Below, one piece after another: positions 50,602 through 59,605 of a DNA stretch of 64,000 nucleotides. Position 1 is the first letter of the stretch; every line of letters starts with the position of its first letter. The notes beneath the pieces were generated by a model. That model made no database searches. It was given only the letters and a program-made list of their open reading frames with translations, and was not told the DNA's origin. The translations under genes were made by a program, and so were the position numbers. Where the stretch lies: positions 3,658,001 to 3,722,000 of the forward strand of contig OY762279.1 of NCBI GenBank assembly GCA_963665455.1, written 5' to 3'. This DNA comes from VXNE01 sp963665455 (GTDB lineage Bacteria > Pseudomonadota > Gammaproteobacteria > Pseudomonadales > Azotimanducaceae).

Positions 50602-51396
50602 GTGGCGGAATACCTGTCGGACGAGGAACTGGTCGAGCGCATCAAGCGCTGGTGGTCGGAGAACGGCACCGCGTTGGTGGTGGGCGTCGTCCTGGCCGTG
50701 GGCGGGGTCGTGGGCTGGCGTTGGTTCGACGGATGGCGGGCCGAGCAGGCCGAGGCCGCTTCGGAGATCTATGCGGAGTATCTCGAGGCACGCGCGGCGG
50801 GCGAGGACGCCACGATCTTGATGGAGCGCATCGCGGACGGGTTCCCGAACTCCGCGTACCGCGTCTTCACCCTGCTCCACGAAGCGAGGGACGCGATCGA
50901 GGGAGAGGAGTGGGAACCGGCCGCCGAACTCCTGCGGCAAGCGTTGGATGTGGCCTCCGAGGCGGCCTTGCGCGACGTCGCCCGGGTGCGGTTGGCGCGC
51001 GTCCTGCATCAACTCGACCGGCCGGACGATGCCTTGGCGGCGCTTGCCGAGGTGGACGGGCGTGGCTTCGCGAGCGCGGTGGCCGAGCTGACCGGGGACA
51101 TCGAACAGCGGCGCGGGGCCCTCGGCGCGGCCCGCGAGGCGTATCGGGCGGCGCTGGAGGCCGCGCCGTCCGAACAGGGGACCGCGCTGCTGCGCCTGAA
51201 GCTCGCGACCCTCCCGCCCGAGGCCGCCGCGGACGGCGTGGAGGAGGCTATTGAGGAGGTCTTGGGCGAGGCGGGGGAGGGGGTGGAAGAAGCGGCCCCC
51301 GACGATCCGGCGGAGCTGCCGCCGGAGGCGGAACCGGAACCCGGACCCGAACCCGAGTCCGAGGACAGGGCGGAAATCCAGGAAGTGCAAGAGTGA
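50602..51396 (+). CDS. yfgM: YfgM-like tetratricopeptide membrane protein
   Basis: A 264-residue protein with a cytoplasmic N-terminus (YLSDEELVERIKRWWSENGT, the family start), one span at about residues 25-41 (ALVVGVVLAVGGVVGW) and a periplasmic TPR-like helical region to about 215 (conserved NSAYRVFTLL, AREAYRAALEA). E. coli YfgM is an ancillary Sec translocon/periplasmic chaperone-network factor of about 206 residues. Here an extra acidic, Pro/Glu-rich tail (PPEAEPEPGPEPESED) extends the C-terminus. It starts with GTG; the stop overlaps bamB by four bases. The gene order with hisS and bamB supports the name. Confidence 0.88.
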   Translation: MAEYLSDEELVERIKRWWSENGTALVVGVVLAVGGVVGWRWFDGWRAEQAEAASEIYAEYLEARAAGEDATILMERIADGFPNSAYRVFTLLHEARDAIEGEEWEPAAELLRQALDVASEAALRDVARVRLARVLHQLDRPDDALAALAEVDGRGFASAVAELTGDIEQRRGALGAAREAYRAALEAAPSEQGTALLRLKLATLPPEAAADGVEEAIEEVLGEAGEGVEEAAPDDPAELPPEAEPEPGPEPESEDRAEIQEVQE

Positions 51397-52649
51397 AACA
51401 GGAAACCCACCATGCAAGGAATGCGGCACGGCTCGCCGCACTCGCGCCGCTGCTGCTCCTCGCCGGCTGTAGTTGGTTCAACTGGGTGCCTTGGATCGGC
51501 GACGACGAGGACGACGAGGACAAGGCGGACGAGCCGACACCGTTGGTCCAGTTCCCGGCGGAGGCGGACATCGAGCGCCTGTGGCGCGCGCGGGTGGGAG
51601 ACGGTCTTGGGCGCAAGTACCTGCGCCTCAACCCGGCGATCGTGGCGGATCGCGTCTACGCGGCCGATGCCTACGGCGTCGTGGAATCCCGGAACCGCTT
51701 CGATGGCCGGCGCCTGTGGCGGGTGCAGGTCGACGAACCGGACGCCGGTTCCTTCTTCAAGTTCTGGGACCGGCGGGATCCTGCGTTCCTCACCGGCGGC
51801 GTGGGCGTCGGCGATGGCCGCGTGCTCGTGGGTACCACGCGCGGCGAGGTGATCGCGTTGGATGCCGCGGATGGCCGCGTGGCGTGGCGCAGCCGCGTCA
51901 GCAGCGAGGTGCTCGCCCGCCCGGTGGGGGACGATGGGATCGTCGTCGTGCAGACCGGGGACGGCCGCATCACGGTGCTGGAAGGGGACGACGGCGCCCT
52001 GCGCTGGAGCTTCGACACCCAGGTGCCGGTGCTCACGTTGCGCGGCACCGCGGCGCCCGTGCTGCGGGACGGACTGGTCTACGCGGGCTTCGCCACCGGC
52101 AAGATCGTGGCCATCCGGGCCGAGGACGGCCAGCCGGTGTGGGAGCAGCGCGTCATGCTGCCGGAGGGGCGTTCCGAGCTCGACCGCATGGTTGACGTGG
52201 ACAGCACCCCCCTGGTGGGCCGGAGCTTCATCTTTGCCGTCAGCTATCAGGGCCGCATCCGGGCGTTCCGCCGCAGCGATGGCGCCCCCATTTGGGAACA
52301 GGACGCCTCCTCCTTCGTGGACCTGGCCGAGGGCTATGGACAGGTCTACGTGGTGTCGGACGACGACATCCTGCGCGCCATCGACCAAACCGACGCGACG
52401 GTCGTCTGGGAACAGGCGGCATTGCGCAATCGCCGCCTGACGAGCCCGCTCGCGTTTGGCAACTACGTGCTGGTCGGGGACGACGAGGGCTACCTGCACG
52501 TCATCGCCCAGAGCGACGGCAGGTTCGTCGCCCGGCGCAAGATCGACGGCGGCGGGCTGCGCTCCGGCATGATCGTGGCGGACGGCACCGTCTACGTGCT
52601 CAGCAACGAGGGCCGCCTGGACGCGTTGGAGATTCGGCGCCGGGGATGA
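51393..52649 (+). CDS. bamB: Outer-membrane assembly lipoprotein BamB
   Basis: A 418-residue lipoprotein with a lipobox (LLLLAGC) at about residue 25, a very acidic linker (IGDDEDDEDKADEPT) and an eight-bladed PQQ-like propeller. Blade motifs recur as GRVLVGTTRGEVIALDAADG, RVAWRSRVSSEVLARPV, DGRITVLEGDDGALRWSF and GYLHVIAQSDGRFV. BamB helps deliver beta-barrel proteins to BamA in the Bam complex, which matters in a genome rich in TonB receptors. It starts at the GTG overlapping the yfgM stop and ends overlapping the der start (ATGA). Confidence 0.95.
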   Translation: MKQETHHARNAARLAALAPLLLLAGCSWFNWVPWIGDDEDDEDKADEPTPLVQFPAEADIERLWRARVGDGLGRKYLRLNPAIVADRVYAADAYGVVESRNRFDGRRLWRVQVDEPDAGSFFKFWDRRDPAFLTGGVGVGDGRVLVGTTRGEVIALDAADGRVAWRSRVSSEVLARPVGDDGIVVVQTGDGRITVLEGDDGALRWSFDTQVPVLTLRGTAAPVLRDGLVYAGFATGKIVAIRAEDGQPVWEQRVMLPEGRSELDRMVDVDSTPLVGRSFIFAVSYQGRIRAFRRSDGAPIWEQDASSFVDLAEGYGQVYVVSDDDILRAIDQTDATVVWEQAALRNRRLTSPLAFGNYVLVGDDEGYLHVIAQSDGRFVARRKIDGGGLRSGMIVADGTVYVLSNEGRLDALEIRRRG

Positions 52650-54037
52650 CCGTCGTCGCGCTGGTGGGGCGTCCCAACGTCGGGAAATCCACCTTGTTCA
52701 ACCGGCTGACGGGGACGCGGGACGCGCTGGTGGCGAACCGTCCCGGCCTCACCCGGGACCGCCGCTACGGCCGCATGGCCATCGGGGACCGTGCCCTGGC
52801 CTTGATCGACACCGGAGGCCTCTTGGGCGACGAGGGGGCGATGTCCTCGGTCGTCAATGCCCAGGCCCGGGCGGCCATCGCCGAAGCGGACCTCGTACTC
52901 CTGATGGTGGATGCGCGGGACGGGTTGACGGCGACCGACGAACAGATCGTCTCCGACCTGCGCAAGGGGGGCGCGGCGATGGTGTTGGTGGCCAACAAGA
53001 TCGACGGGGTCTTGCCGGAGGCCGCCCTCGGCGACTTCGCGAGGCTCGGACTGGGCGCCCCCTTCATGATCTCCGCGACCCAGGGCCGGGGCATGGCGGC
53101 GTTGCGGGGCGTGCTGGCCGAGTATCTGTCGGCGGAGGACGCCGGAGGGCAGCTTGCCGACGAACTTGCGGGTCCCAAGGTGGCCGCCGTCGGCCGCCCG
53201 AACGTCGGGAAGTCCACCCTCGTCAACCGGTTGCTCGGGGACGAACGTCAGGTGGTGTTCGACGAGCCCGGCACCACCCGCGACGCGATCGACCTGCCGT
53301 TCGAACGGGATGGGCGGTCCTACGTGCTGATCGACACGGCCGGGGTGCGTCGCCGGGGCAAGGTGTCGGACTTCGTCGAGAAGTTCTCCGTCGTGAAGAC
53401 ACTCGACGCGCTGGACCGCGCGGACGTCGCCTTCGTCCTCATCGACGCGCGCGAGGGGGTGGTCGAGCAGGACCTGCACTTGGTGAGCTACGCGGCCGAT
53501 GCCGGCACGGGCGTCGTGCTCGTGGTGAACAAGTGGGATGGGCTCACCGCGGCGGAGCGGACGGAGGTGCGCCGCGGCCTCGACCGGCGCATGGTGTTCG
53601 CGCCCTGGGTGCCCATAGCGTTCGTCTCCGCCCTCTACGGCAGTGGGGTGGGGGGATTGATGCAGACCGTGGACGCGGTCTACGCGGCGGGCCTCTTGGA
53701 CGCCTCGCCGAGCGAACTGACGAAGATCCTCACCCAAGCCGTGGCGGATCATCCCCCGCCGAGCGTGGGCGGGCGGGCCATCAAGCTGCGCTATGCCCAC
53801 CGGGCGGGTTCGCATCCGCCCACGATCGTGCTACACGGCAACCGGACGGAGGCGCTCCCCGCGACCTACGTGCGCTATCTGGAGAACGTCTACCGCGAGG
53901 CGCTGGGTTTGGTCGGGATGCCCGTGCGCATCGTGCTGCGCACCGGCGAGAATCCCTATGCGGGCAAGCGCAACGAACTCACCCGCCGGCAACGGCTGCA
54001 TCGCAGGCGCGTCATTCGCCGCGACCGGGGACGCTGA
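52646..54037 (+). CDS. der: Ribosome-associated GTPase Der (EngA)
   Basis: A 463-residue protein with two GTPase domains in tandem, required for 50S subunit maturation. Domain 1 has G1 LVGRPNVGKSTLFNRLTG at the N-terminus, G3 DTGGL and G4 NKID. Domain 2 starts near residue 180 with AVGRPNVGKSTLVNRLLG, then DTAGV and NKWD. The C-terminal KH-like domain (about 350-440) and a basic tail (ELTRRQRLHRRRVIRRDRG) complete the family layout. It ends 12 bp from the convergent M23 peptidase gene, closing the core operon. Confidence 0.97.
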   Translation: MTVVALVGRPNVGKSTLFNRLTGTRDALVANRPGLTRDRRYGRMAIGDRALALIDTGGLLGDEGAMSSVVNAQARAAIAEADLVLLMVDARDGLTATDEQIVSDLRKGGAAMVLVANKIDGVLPEAALGDFARLGLGAPFMISATQGRGMAALRGVLAEYLSAEDAGGQLADELAGPKVAAVGRPNVGKSTLVNRLLGDERQVVFDEPGTTRDAIDLPFERDGRSYVLIDTAGVRRRGKVSDFVEKFSVVKTLDALDRADVAFVLIDAREGVVEQDLHLVSYAADAGTGVVLVVNKWDGLTAAERTEVRRGLDRRMVFAPWVPIAFVSALYGSGVGGLMQTVDAVYAAGLLDASPSELTKILTQAVADHPPPSVGGRAIKLRYAHRAGSHPPTIVLHGNRTEALPATYVRYLENVYREALGLVGMPVRIVLRTGENPYAGKRNELTRRQRLHRRRVIRRDRGR

Positions 54038-54049
54038 GGCAGCTCGCGT

Positions 54050-54829
54050 TCATTCTCCCGCCGAGAGTTGTGCAAGGGTCTCGGCCAGCATGTCCGGGTC
54101 CACCTTGGCCCCGTGCAGGCTCACCGTCCAGTGGAGGTGCGGCCCCGTGGCACGGCCGGTCGCGCCGACCAAGCCGATCTCGCCGCCGCGGGGCAGCACG
54201 TCCCCCTCGGCGACGCGGATCTCATCGAGATGGCAGTACATGGTGACCAGCCCCTCGCCGTGGTCGACCATGACGGTATTGCCGTTGAAGAAGAAGTCGC
54301 CGGTCACGAGGATGCGGCCCGGCGCCGGGATGTGGATGGGCGTGCCGCGGTCGGCGGCGATGTCGAGGCCGGAGTGGGGACTGCGCGGCTCGCCGTTCAA
54401 CACGCGGCGGCGTCCGAAGGGGCTGGAGACGACCCCCGGCACGGGTCGCAGGAAGGGATGGGCGTCTCCCTGGGGCGGCCCGACGACGCCATAGGCGTGG
54501 CCCATCAGTGCCGCCTCGCGCTGGAAGCGCGCGAGATCGTCCGGGTTCGGGTTGACGTGGCGCGGGTTGGCGATGGTGAGGCGTTGTACCGGGTACTCCT
54601 TGCTCGTCACCTCGAACGGTGCGCGCCAGGAACTACCGTCTGCGCGCTCCACCGAGAGCTCATACTGGCCGGCGGAGGTGTCCAGGGGCAGGCCGATAAT
54701 CGCGTGGCCCCGGTACAGCCATGCCGGGCGATCCCCGTGGCGCGCCTCGACCGCGTCGTTGCCCACCGGAATGGCTATCACGCCGCCGGGGACGGCGGCC
54801 ACGGCGAGCATGAGGGCGAACAGGCTCAT
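54050..54829 (-). CDS. Secreted M23-family metallopeptidase
   Basis: A 259-residue exported protein. A short signal (LFALMLAVAAVPGGVIA) leads to an N-terminal beta domain (about 25-110), then the LytM/M23 domain at about 135-250. Zinc and catalytic residues are visible as HSGLDIAA (His, Asp), TMYCHLDEI and GPHLHWTVS (HxH). All expected residues are present, so it is likely an active peptidoglycan endopeptidase. The length suits small M23 enzymes beside xseA in gammaproteobacteria. Its ATG overlaps the xseA stop, so the two are coupled. Confidence 0.92.
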   Translation of the reverse strand: MSLFALMLAVAAVPGGVIAIPVGNDAVEARHGDRPAWLYRGHAIIGLPLDTSAGQYELSVERADGSSWRAPFEVTSKEYPVQRLTIANPRHVNPNPDDLARFQREAALMGHAYGVVGPPQGDAHPFLRPVPGVVSSPFGRRRVLNGEPRSPHSGLDIAADRGTPIHIPAPGRILVTGDFFFNGNTVMVDHGEGLVTMYCHLDEIRVAEGDVLPRGGEIGLVGATGRATGPHLHWTVSLHGAKVDPDMLAETLAQLSAGE

Positions 54830-56280
54830 GATCTGGGACGCCCATGGCGTCGCGGTGGAGTGCCACCGCCGACCTCGTCACGGGCCGCGGACGCGGCTGA
54901 TTCGACCGTGCTGTCGTCCACGGTGGCCGCGACGGTGCCGGAGGCGAGGTGCGCGTGGATGCGGTCGCCGGCGGACAGGCTCCGGGCGTCGGAGACCACC
55001 GCGCCCCAGCGCGACCCGTCGGGCCGCGCGACGATGGCGTAGCCGCGGTCGAGCGTCGCGAGCGGGCTCACGGCGTTCAGCGTCCGTACGGTGCCGCTCA
55101 GTGCGTTGTGGGCCCTTTCGACCCTACGGGCGGCCGCTGCGGCGAGTGCCTCCAAGCTCCGCCCGGTGCGGGCGCGCGCGTGGTCGATGGCGCGCGCGGG
55201 ACTCGCGCGTTGCAGCAGGCGCCGCGTAGCGGCGAGGCGCTCCCGGGGCGTGGCGACGCGTTCCGCCATGGCGCGCGCGAGGCGCTCGCGTAGTTCGTCG
55301 GCGCGTTGCATCTGCTGTTCCAGGGTGCGAGCGGGATCCACCAAGCGCCCCGCCGCGCCCCGCAGGCGGACGCCCTCCAGGCCCAGGCGTTCCGTCATGC
55401 GGCCGAAGAGTCGCCCGCGGGCCGTGCCGAGCCGCCGGATCAGGTCGCGGCGTTCCGGAACGATGAGTTCCGCGGCGGCGGAGGGCGTGGGTGCGCGGTG
55501 GTCGGCGGCGAGGTCCGCGATGGTCACGTCGATCTCGTGCCCGACTGCGGAGACGACCGGAATCGTACAGGCGGCGATGGCACGGGCCACTGGCTCCGCG
55601 TTGAAGGCGGCCAGGTCTTCTAGGGATCCGCCGCCTCGGGTCAGGAGCACGACCTCCGGAGGCTCGGGGAGCCGGTGTGCGCGTTGGAGGGCCCGGACAA
55701 TTTGCGCGACGGCCTCGGGTCCCTGCACCGCCACCGGAAGGCACGTCACCTCGATGCTTGGGAAACGGCGCCGCAGCACCGCCAGCACGTCCTGCAGCGC
55801 GGCCCCGGAAAGGGAACTGACCACGCCCAGGCGTCTTGGGAACGTGGGCAACGCACGCTTGCGTTCGGCGGCGAAGAGCCCTTCACCCTCCAAGCGCGCC
55901 CGGAGCTGGTCGAAGGCCGCCCGCAACGCCCCCTCGCCGGCGGGTTCGACATGGTCGACGATGCCCTGAAACTCGCCCCTACCCTCGTAGAGGGAAAGGC
56001 GGCAGCGGATGAGGACGCGCATGCCGTCGCCGATGCGGGTGCGCACGAAGCGGTTGCGGCTCGCGAACATCACGCAGCGGAGCTGTGCATGGGTGTCGGC
56101 GAGGGTGAAGTACCAGTGGCCCGACCCGGGACGGCGCAGGTTCTGGACCTCGCCCTCCACCCAGACCGTGGGAAAGCGGTGCTCGATGGCTTGGCGGGCC
56201 GCCGAGGTCAGCTCGCTGACGGCGTAGACGTGGCGGACGTTGGATGCTTCGAAGAGATCCCCGGCCCGGGGATTATGCAT
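54826..56280 (-). CDS. xseA: Exodeoxyribonuclease VII large subunit
   Basis: A 484-residue nuclease subunit that degrades single-stranded DNA with XseB. An N-terminal OB fold (VSELTSAARQAIEHRFPTVW, VEGEVQNLRRPGSGHWYFTL) is followed by the catalytic core with LVTRGGGS-like LLTRGGGSLEDLAAFN, VVSAVGHEIDVTIADLAADH and APTPSAAAELIVP. Then comes a long coiled-coil region rich in Arg/Ala (about 300-420) and the C-terminal RGYAIVARPDG segment. The length is near the usual 450. No xseB is found in the window. The start overlaps the end of the upstream PhyH gene by 8 bp, an unusual coupling. Confidence 0.96.
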   Translation of the reverse strand: MHNPRAGDLFEASNVRHVYAVSELTSAARQAIEHRFPTVWVEGEVQNLRRPGSGHWYFTLADTHAQLRCVMFASRNRFVRTRIGDGMRVLIRCRLSLYEGRGEFQGIVDHVEPAGEGALRAAFDQLRARLEGEGLFAAERKRALPTFPRRLGVVSSLSGAALQDVLAVLRRRFPSIEVTCLPVAVQGPEAVAQIVRALQRAHRLPEPPEVVLLTRGGGSLEDLAAFNAEPVARAIAACTIPVVSAVGHEIDVTIADLAADHRAPTPSAAAELIVPERRDLIRRLGTARGRLFGRMTERLGLEGVRLRGAAGRLVDPARTLEQQMQRADELRERLARAMAERVATPRERLAATRRLLQRASPARAIDHARARTGRSLEALAAAAARRVERAHNALSGTVRTLNAVSPLATLDRGYAIVARPDGSRWGAVVSDARSLSAGDRIHAHLASGTVAATVDDSTVESAASAARDEVGGGTPPRRHGRPRS

Positions 56281-57208
56281 AGATGTTGTCGCCGACGCCG
56301 ATCATGCGCCGGTTGCCCTTGAGGCTCTGTGGCGTGCTCGGGCCATCCCGGTCGGTGGGGTAGGGGTGCCACAGGCCGAGCAGGCCGGTGAGTTCGGGGT
56401 ACTTCTCCAGGAACCCGCGGTTGTCCCCTTCCCGGATCACTTCGGACCAGGTGTGAATGGGCTGTAGATAGCTGCGCCCGTAGATGAAGGGCAGGGTGAT
56501 GCGCATGCCTTCGGTCGTGCGGGGCCGGGAGCCGTGCCACAGGCTGCCGTGCCAAATGGCCAGCGAGCCGGCCTTGCCGGAGAGGGAGACCGGTTGGACG
56601 GGTGCGTCGTCCTCCCACCAGTCCTTTTCGTAGGGCCGGGGCATGCGTCCCCAGCGGTGGCTGCCGGGCACGAGCACCGTGGGCCCGTCCTCGGGCGAGT
56701 CGTAGTCCGTCAACAGCCAAGAAATGTTCACCAGTTGCGCGAACTCGGGGAGCGGAGACGGTACCCCGTGCGTGTCGGTGTGCAGCGCCATGTAGCCGTC
56801 GTCCCGTTGCCGGGCGGGCGTGCCGCGGGTCTTGATGATCGCGGGCGTGCCCTGCAGCACGACGTTGCGTCCGCACATGAAGCGGGCGATGCACATGGCG
56901 ACGGGATGCAGGGCCGCCTCGATGAAGGCTTCGTCCTCGAGCAGCCAACACCAGGCCTTCGGACCGCCCCAGGGCTCGGAGTGCGTCCGCCAGTCGTCGG
57001 GGACGTCGAGGTCGTGGCGGTCGGCGAGCACGCGCAGGATGGCCTTGCGCAACCGTTCGATTAGGTCGGGCGAACCGACCCGTTCCGGGGGCACGATAGT
57101 GACGCCGTAGGCGTGCAGTTCCAGCAGGTGCCGCTCGATGCCGAGGCGCTGTGCCTCCTGGCGGGTGGCGTCGGCGTCGGGGACGCTGCCGAGTGCGGGG
57201 ATGTCCAT
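56273..57208 (-). CDS. Phytanoyl-CoA dioxygenase (PhyH) family protein, paralogue B1
   Basis: A 311-residue Fe(II)/2-oxoglutarate oxygenase. The iron ligands are the His-x-Asp of ALHTDTHGVPSP and the His of GSLWHGSRPRT; an EDGPTVLVPGSHRWGRM turn is typical. AGAGGAG precedes the ATG at 57208, and the protein start MDIPALG mirrors VDLPALG of the next gene. It is a tandem paralogue of 57240-58127 (shared HLLELHAYG/HLLDLAMYG, WLLTDY, GRMPR) and only distantly like the island PhyH pair. It partly overlaps xseA, so an accessory enzyme has become joined to a housekeeping operon. Confidence 0.9.
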   Translation of the reverse strand: MDIPALGSVPDADATRQEAQRLGIERHLLELHAYGVTIVPPERVGSPDLIERLRKAILRVLADRHDLDVPDDWRTHSEPWGGPKAWCWLLEDEAFIEAALHPVAMCIARFMCGRNVVLQGTPAIIKTRGTPARQRDDGYMALHTDTHGVPSPLPEFAQLVNISWLLTDYDSPEDGPTVLVPGSHRWGRMPRPYEKDWWEDDAPVQPVSLSGKAGSLAIWHGSLWHGSRPRTTEGMRITLPFIYGRSYLQPIHTWSEVIREGDNRGFLEKYPELTGLLGLWHPYPTDRDGPSTPQSLKGNRRMIGVGDNIYA

Positions 57209-57239
57209 GCGTTCTCCTCTGTGCCGGTCAGGGTGCCGG

Positions 57240-58127
57240 TCAGGCGTACTGATCCCGGCCGGCTTGGATGGTCGGGTCGACGTGGTGCGGGCGCGCCACC
57301 TCTTCTTGGTACGGGTAGATGCGTTCGTAGCCGAGCATCCGAGGGAGGTCGGGCCAGCGCTCAAGGTGTTCGGGCGAAAGCTCCTTGACGCGCTCGATCG
57401 GACGCATGAAAACGCGCTGGTAGACGTGCACGAGGGTGATGCGCGCGCCGGGCTTGGTACGCCGGACCGACCCGTGCCACATGGACCCGTTCCAGACGGC
57501 GAGGGAGCCGGCCGGGCCCTCCAGCGGGACGGGATGGATGTAGTCGTGCTTGGTGAGGTGCGCCTGGCTCTCGCCGCCGCGCGGCATGCGGCCCCGCTGG
57601 CTGCCCGGCACCAGGACCGTCGGGCCGTCCTCCCGGCTCAGGTAGTCGGTCAGGAGCCAGGAGAGGTTCGCGTACGTGGCGAAGCTCGGCCACGGCGGGG
57701 GCACGCCGTGACTGTCGCTGTGCAGAGGCAGGTCGACTTCCTGGGCCTGGGTTTTCAGGATGAAGGACGCCCCGGCCAGGAACCCGCTCTTGCCGGTCAG
57801 GAACTGGGCGATGCACTGGAAGGCCGGCTGGTGGACGGCCTCGAGGAACGCATCGTCCTCCAGCAGCCAGCCCCAGGCCTGATAGCGCTCGATCTGGCCG
57901 TCGTAGGTCCGCCAGTCCTCGATCCGGTGCCCGGTGCGGCGTTCGTAGACCCCCAGGATCGCCGTGCGCAGCCGCTCGGTCAGCGCCGGCGGGCCTAGTT
58001 TCTCGGGCGGCACCACGGTGAACCCGTACATGGCCAAGTCCAGCAGGTGCTCCTCGATGTCGAGTTCCCGCGCCGTCTGCATGATGTCGTCGAGTTCGGG
58101 GTTCGTTCCCAATGCGGGCAGATCCAC
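57240..58127 (-). CDS. Phytanoyl-CoA dioxygenase (PhyH) family protein, paralogue B2
   Basis: A 295-residue oxygenase with iron ligands in PLHSDSHGVPPP and GSMWHGSVRRT. The start is set at the GTG 58127: the resulting VDLPALGTNPELDDIM aligns with the paralogue's MDIPALGSVPD, and GAGGG lies eight bases upstream. Codons further upstream in the same frame run antisense through the transposase and are not real. It stands 31 bp before the sister gene. The insertion element at 58.2-59.6 kb lies immediately upstream and may have removed or replaced the native promoter. Confidence 0.88.
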   Translation of the reverse strand: MDLPALGTNPELDDIMQTARELDIEEHLLDLAMYGFTVVPPEKLGPPALTERLRTAILGVYERRTGHRIEDWRTYDGQIERYQAWGWLLEDDAFLEAVHQPAFQCIAQFLTGKSGFLAGASFILKTQAQEVDLPLHSDSHGVPPPWPSFATYANLSWLLTDYLSREDGPTVLVPGSQRGRMPRGGESQAHLTKHDYIHPVPLEGPAGSLAVWNGSMWHGSVRRTKPGARITLVHVYQRVFMRPIERVKELSPEHLERWPDLPRMLGYERIYPYQEEVARPHHVDPTIQAGRDQYA

Positions 58128-58162
58128 GGTGCTTGCCCTCGTCGCTGTGGAGAAGCGCGTGA

Positions 58163-59576
58163 TGTTAGGAGAGCTATCGCGATGCTGCAATGGCGAACGG
58201 CGCGGCGTCAGCCGGCGGCCACCGCGTCCGGCTTGAACGGACGCCGCCAGGGATGGTCCGGCGCCGGCTTCCAGCCCGGCCGCGACTGCTGCTCCGCCTT
58301 CGCGCGGTCCACCCGCGGCCGCACGCTCTTGCCGTCCTCGACCGGCGGCGGATCCTCGCCCTCGGCCAGCAGTCGCACGGCCAGCGCCCGGCCGTCGCGC
58401 AGCACCGTCACCGTGCCGTCGAAGCCCCTGCACACCGTCACCGCGGCGCCGCGCAGCCGGTGGCCCCTGCCGCGCCCCGTCACCTGGTAGGCGTTCCCCG
58501 CGAAGCTGATCGACAGGTTCCGCGTCACCTTGCGCGCGTGGTGCTCGCACGGGATCAGGTCCAGCTCCCGTTCGTCGTGCAGCACCGGCCGGTGCGCGTC
58601 CGCGGGGTTGCGCGGCGCCACCCCGAAGCGCCGGTTGTAGTCCGCCATGAACGTCGGCAGGTAGTCGTTGCCCGCCGCGGTCCCGCCGATCCCGCGCAGC
58701 CGCATCTCCTTCACCAGCCGATCCTGCAGCGTGCGGTTGGCGCGCTCGACGCGGCCCTTCGCCCGCGGGCTCCCGGCGTGGATCGACTCGACGTCCAGCG
58801 TCCGCAAGGCGCGCGCGAACTGCGTCGGCTCGCCCTCGCGGTCGCGCCGGTTCACGCGGAACACGCTGTAGCGGTCCGAGTAGTACGCCACCGGCCGGCC
58901 GTGGGCCGCCAGGCGCGCGCGCGTCGTGCGCATGTACGCCTCGGTCGTCTCCGCCGCGACGAAGCCCGCCGCCAGCAGCCGCGACGTCGCGTCGTCCACG
59001 TACACGATCAGCGTGCACCGCGGCGCCCGGCCCTCGAACCAGTCGTGCGGCGAGCCGTCGATCTGCACCAGATCGCCCAGGCACTCCCGCCGCGGCCGGC
59101 TCGGATGCTCGCGCACCGCCCGGCGCGACTTCGGGCGCCACAGCCCGTCCTCGATCATCCAGCCGCGCAGCGTCTCCGCCGACAGCCGGTGGCCGTGCAA
59201 CTCGACCAGCTTCTCGCGCGCGAAGGTCGGACCGAAGTCCCGGTACCGCTCCCGCACCAGCTCCAGAACCTCCCGCCGCGTCGCCGCGGCGATCGCGTTG
59301 TTCGAGCGCTTGCCGCGATGGCCCGACACCAAACCCGCCGCCCCGCGCCCCCGGTACCGCGCCACCAGCCGCCTCACCTGACGCACGCTCAAACCCAGCC
59401 GCGCCGCCGCCTCGCGTTGCGTCAGCCGCCCCTCCACCACTTGCCGGATCACCCCCGCACGATCCAACTCCCGCATGCTCAACCGCATCTCCTCGCTCGA
59501 CAAGGCACCCCCTCGACACGTCGAAAGGGGACACTTTAACTTTGCCCAATGGGGACATTACGGCTTTGGACTAACA
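58163..59576. mobile_element. Insertion sequence, ISNCY (IS1202-like) group; limits approximate
   Basis: The element carries one transposase gene on the minus strand. The right end is clear: a 5'-TGTTAGTCC terminus (minus strand, 59576 inward) followed by AATGTCCCC and GTGTCCCC motifs. The left end is weak: a matching TGTTAG at 58163-58168 is the only candidate, and no target-site duplication is visible next to either end. Confidence 0.55.
58208..59503 (-). CDS. ISNCY-family transposase (DDE type)
   Basis: A 431-residue transposase. The N-terminus has a helix-turn-helix (GRLTQREAAARLGLSVRQVR) and the conserved LVARYRGRGAAGLVSGHRGK. The catalytic triad lies in LVQIDGSPHDWFEG (Asp), VAYYSDRYSVFRV (Asp) and AKGRVERANRTLQDRL (Glu), the pattern of the rve-fold ISNCY/IS481-like group. 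The C-terminal domain (NAYQVTGRGRGHRLRG) is present, so the protein looks intact. The element may be active or recently so. It separates the tandem PhyH genes from the repeat array. Confidence 0.9.
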   Translation of the reverse strand: MSSEEMRLSMRELDRAGVIRQVVEGRLTQREAAARLGLSVRQVRRLVARYRGRGAAGLVSGHRGKRSNNAIAAATRREVLELVRERYRDFGPTFAREKLVELHGHRLSAETLRGWMIEDGLWRPKSRRAVREHPSRPRRECLGDLVQIDGSPHDWFEGRAPRCTLIVYVDDATSRLLAAGFVAAETTEAYMRTTRARLAAHGRPVAYYSDRYSVFRVNRRDREGEPTQFARALRTLDVESIHAGSPRAKGRVERANRTLQDRLVKEMRLRGIGGTAAGNDYLPTFMADYNRRFGVAPRNPADAHRPVLHDERELDLIPCEHHARKVTRNLSISFAGNAYQVTGRGRGHRLRGAAVTVCRGFDGTVTVLRDGRALAVRLLAEGEDPPPVEDGKSVRPRVDRAKAEQQSRPGWKPAPDHPWRRPFKPDAVAAG

Positions 59577-59605
59577 GGGGAAGCGAGAGTCATGGGGAAG
59601 CGCAT

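Noticed and set aside
58190..59539. A 449-codon plus-strand frame opposite the ISNCY transposase
   Set aside because: Antisense to a transposase with full DDE motifs; the frame is a GC artefact.
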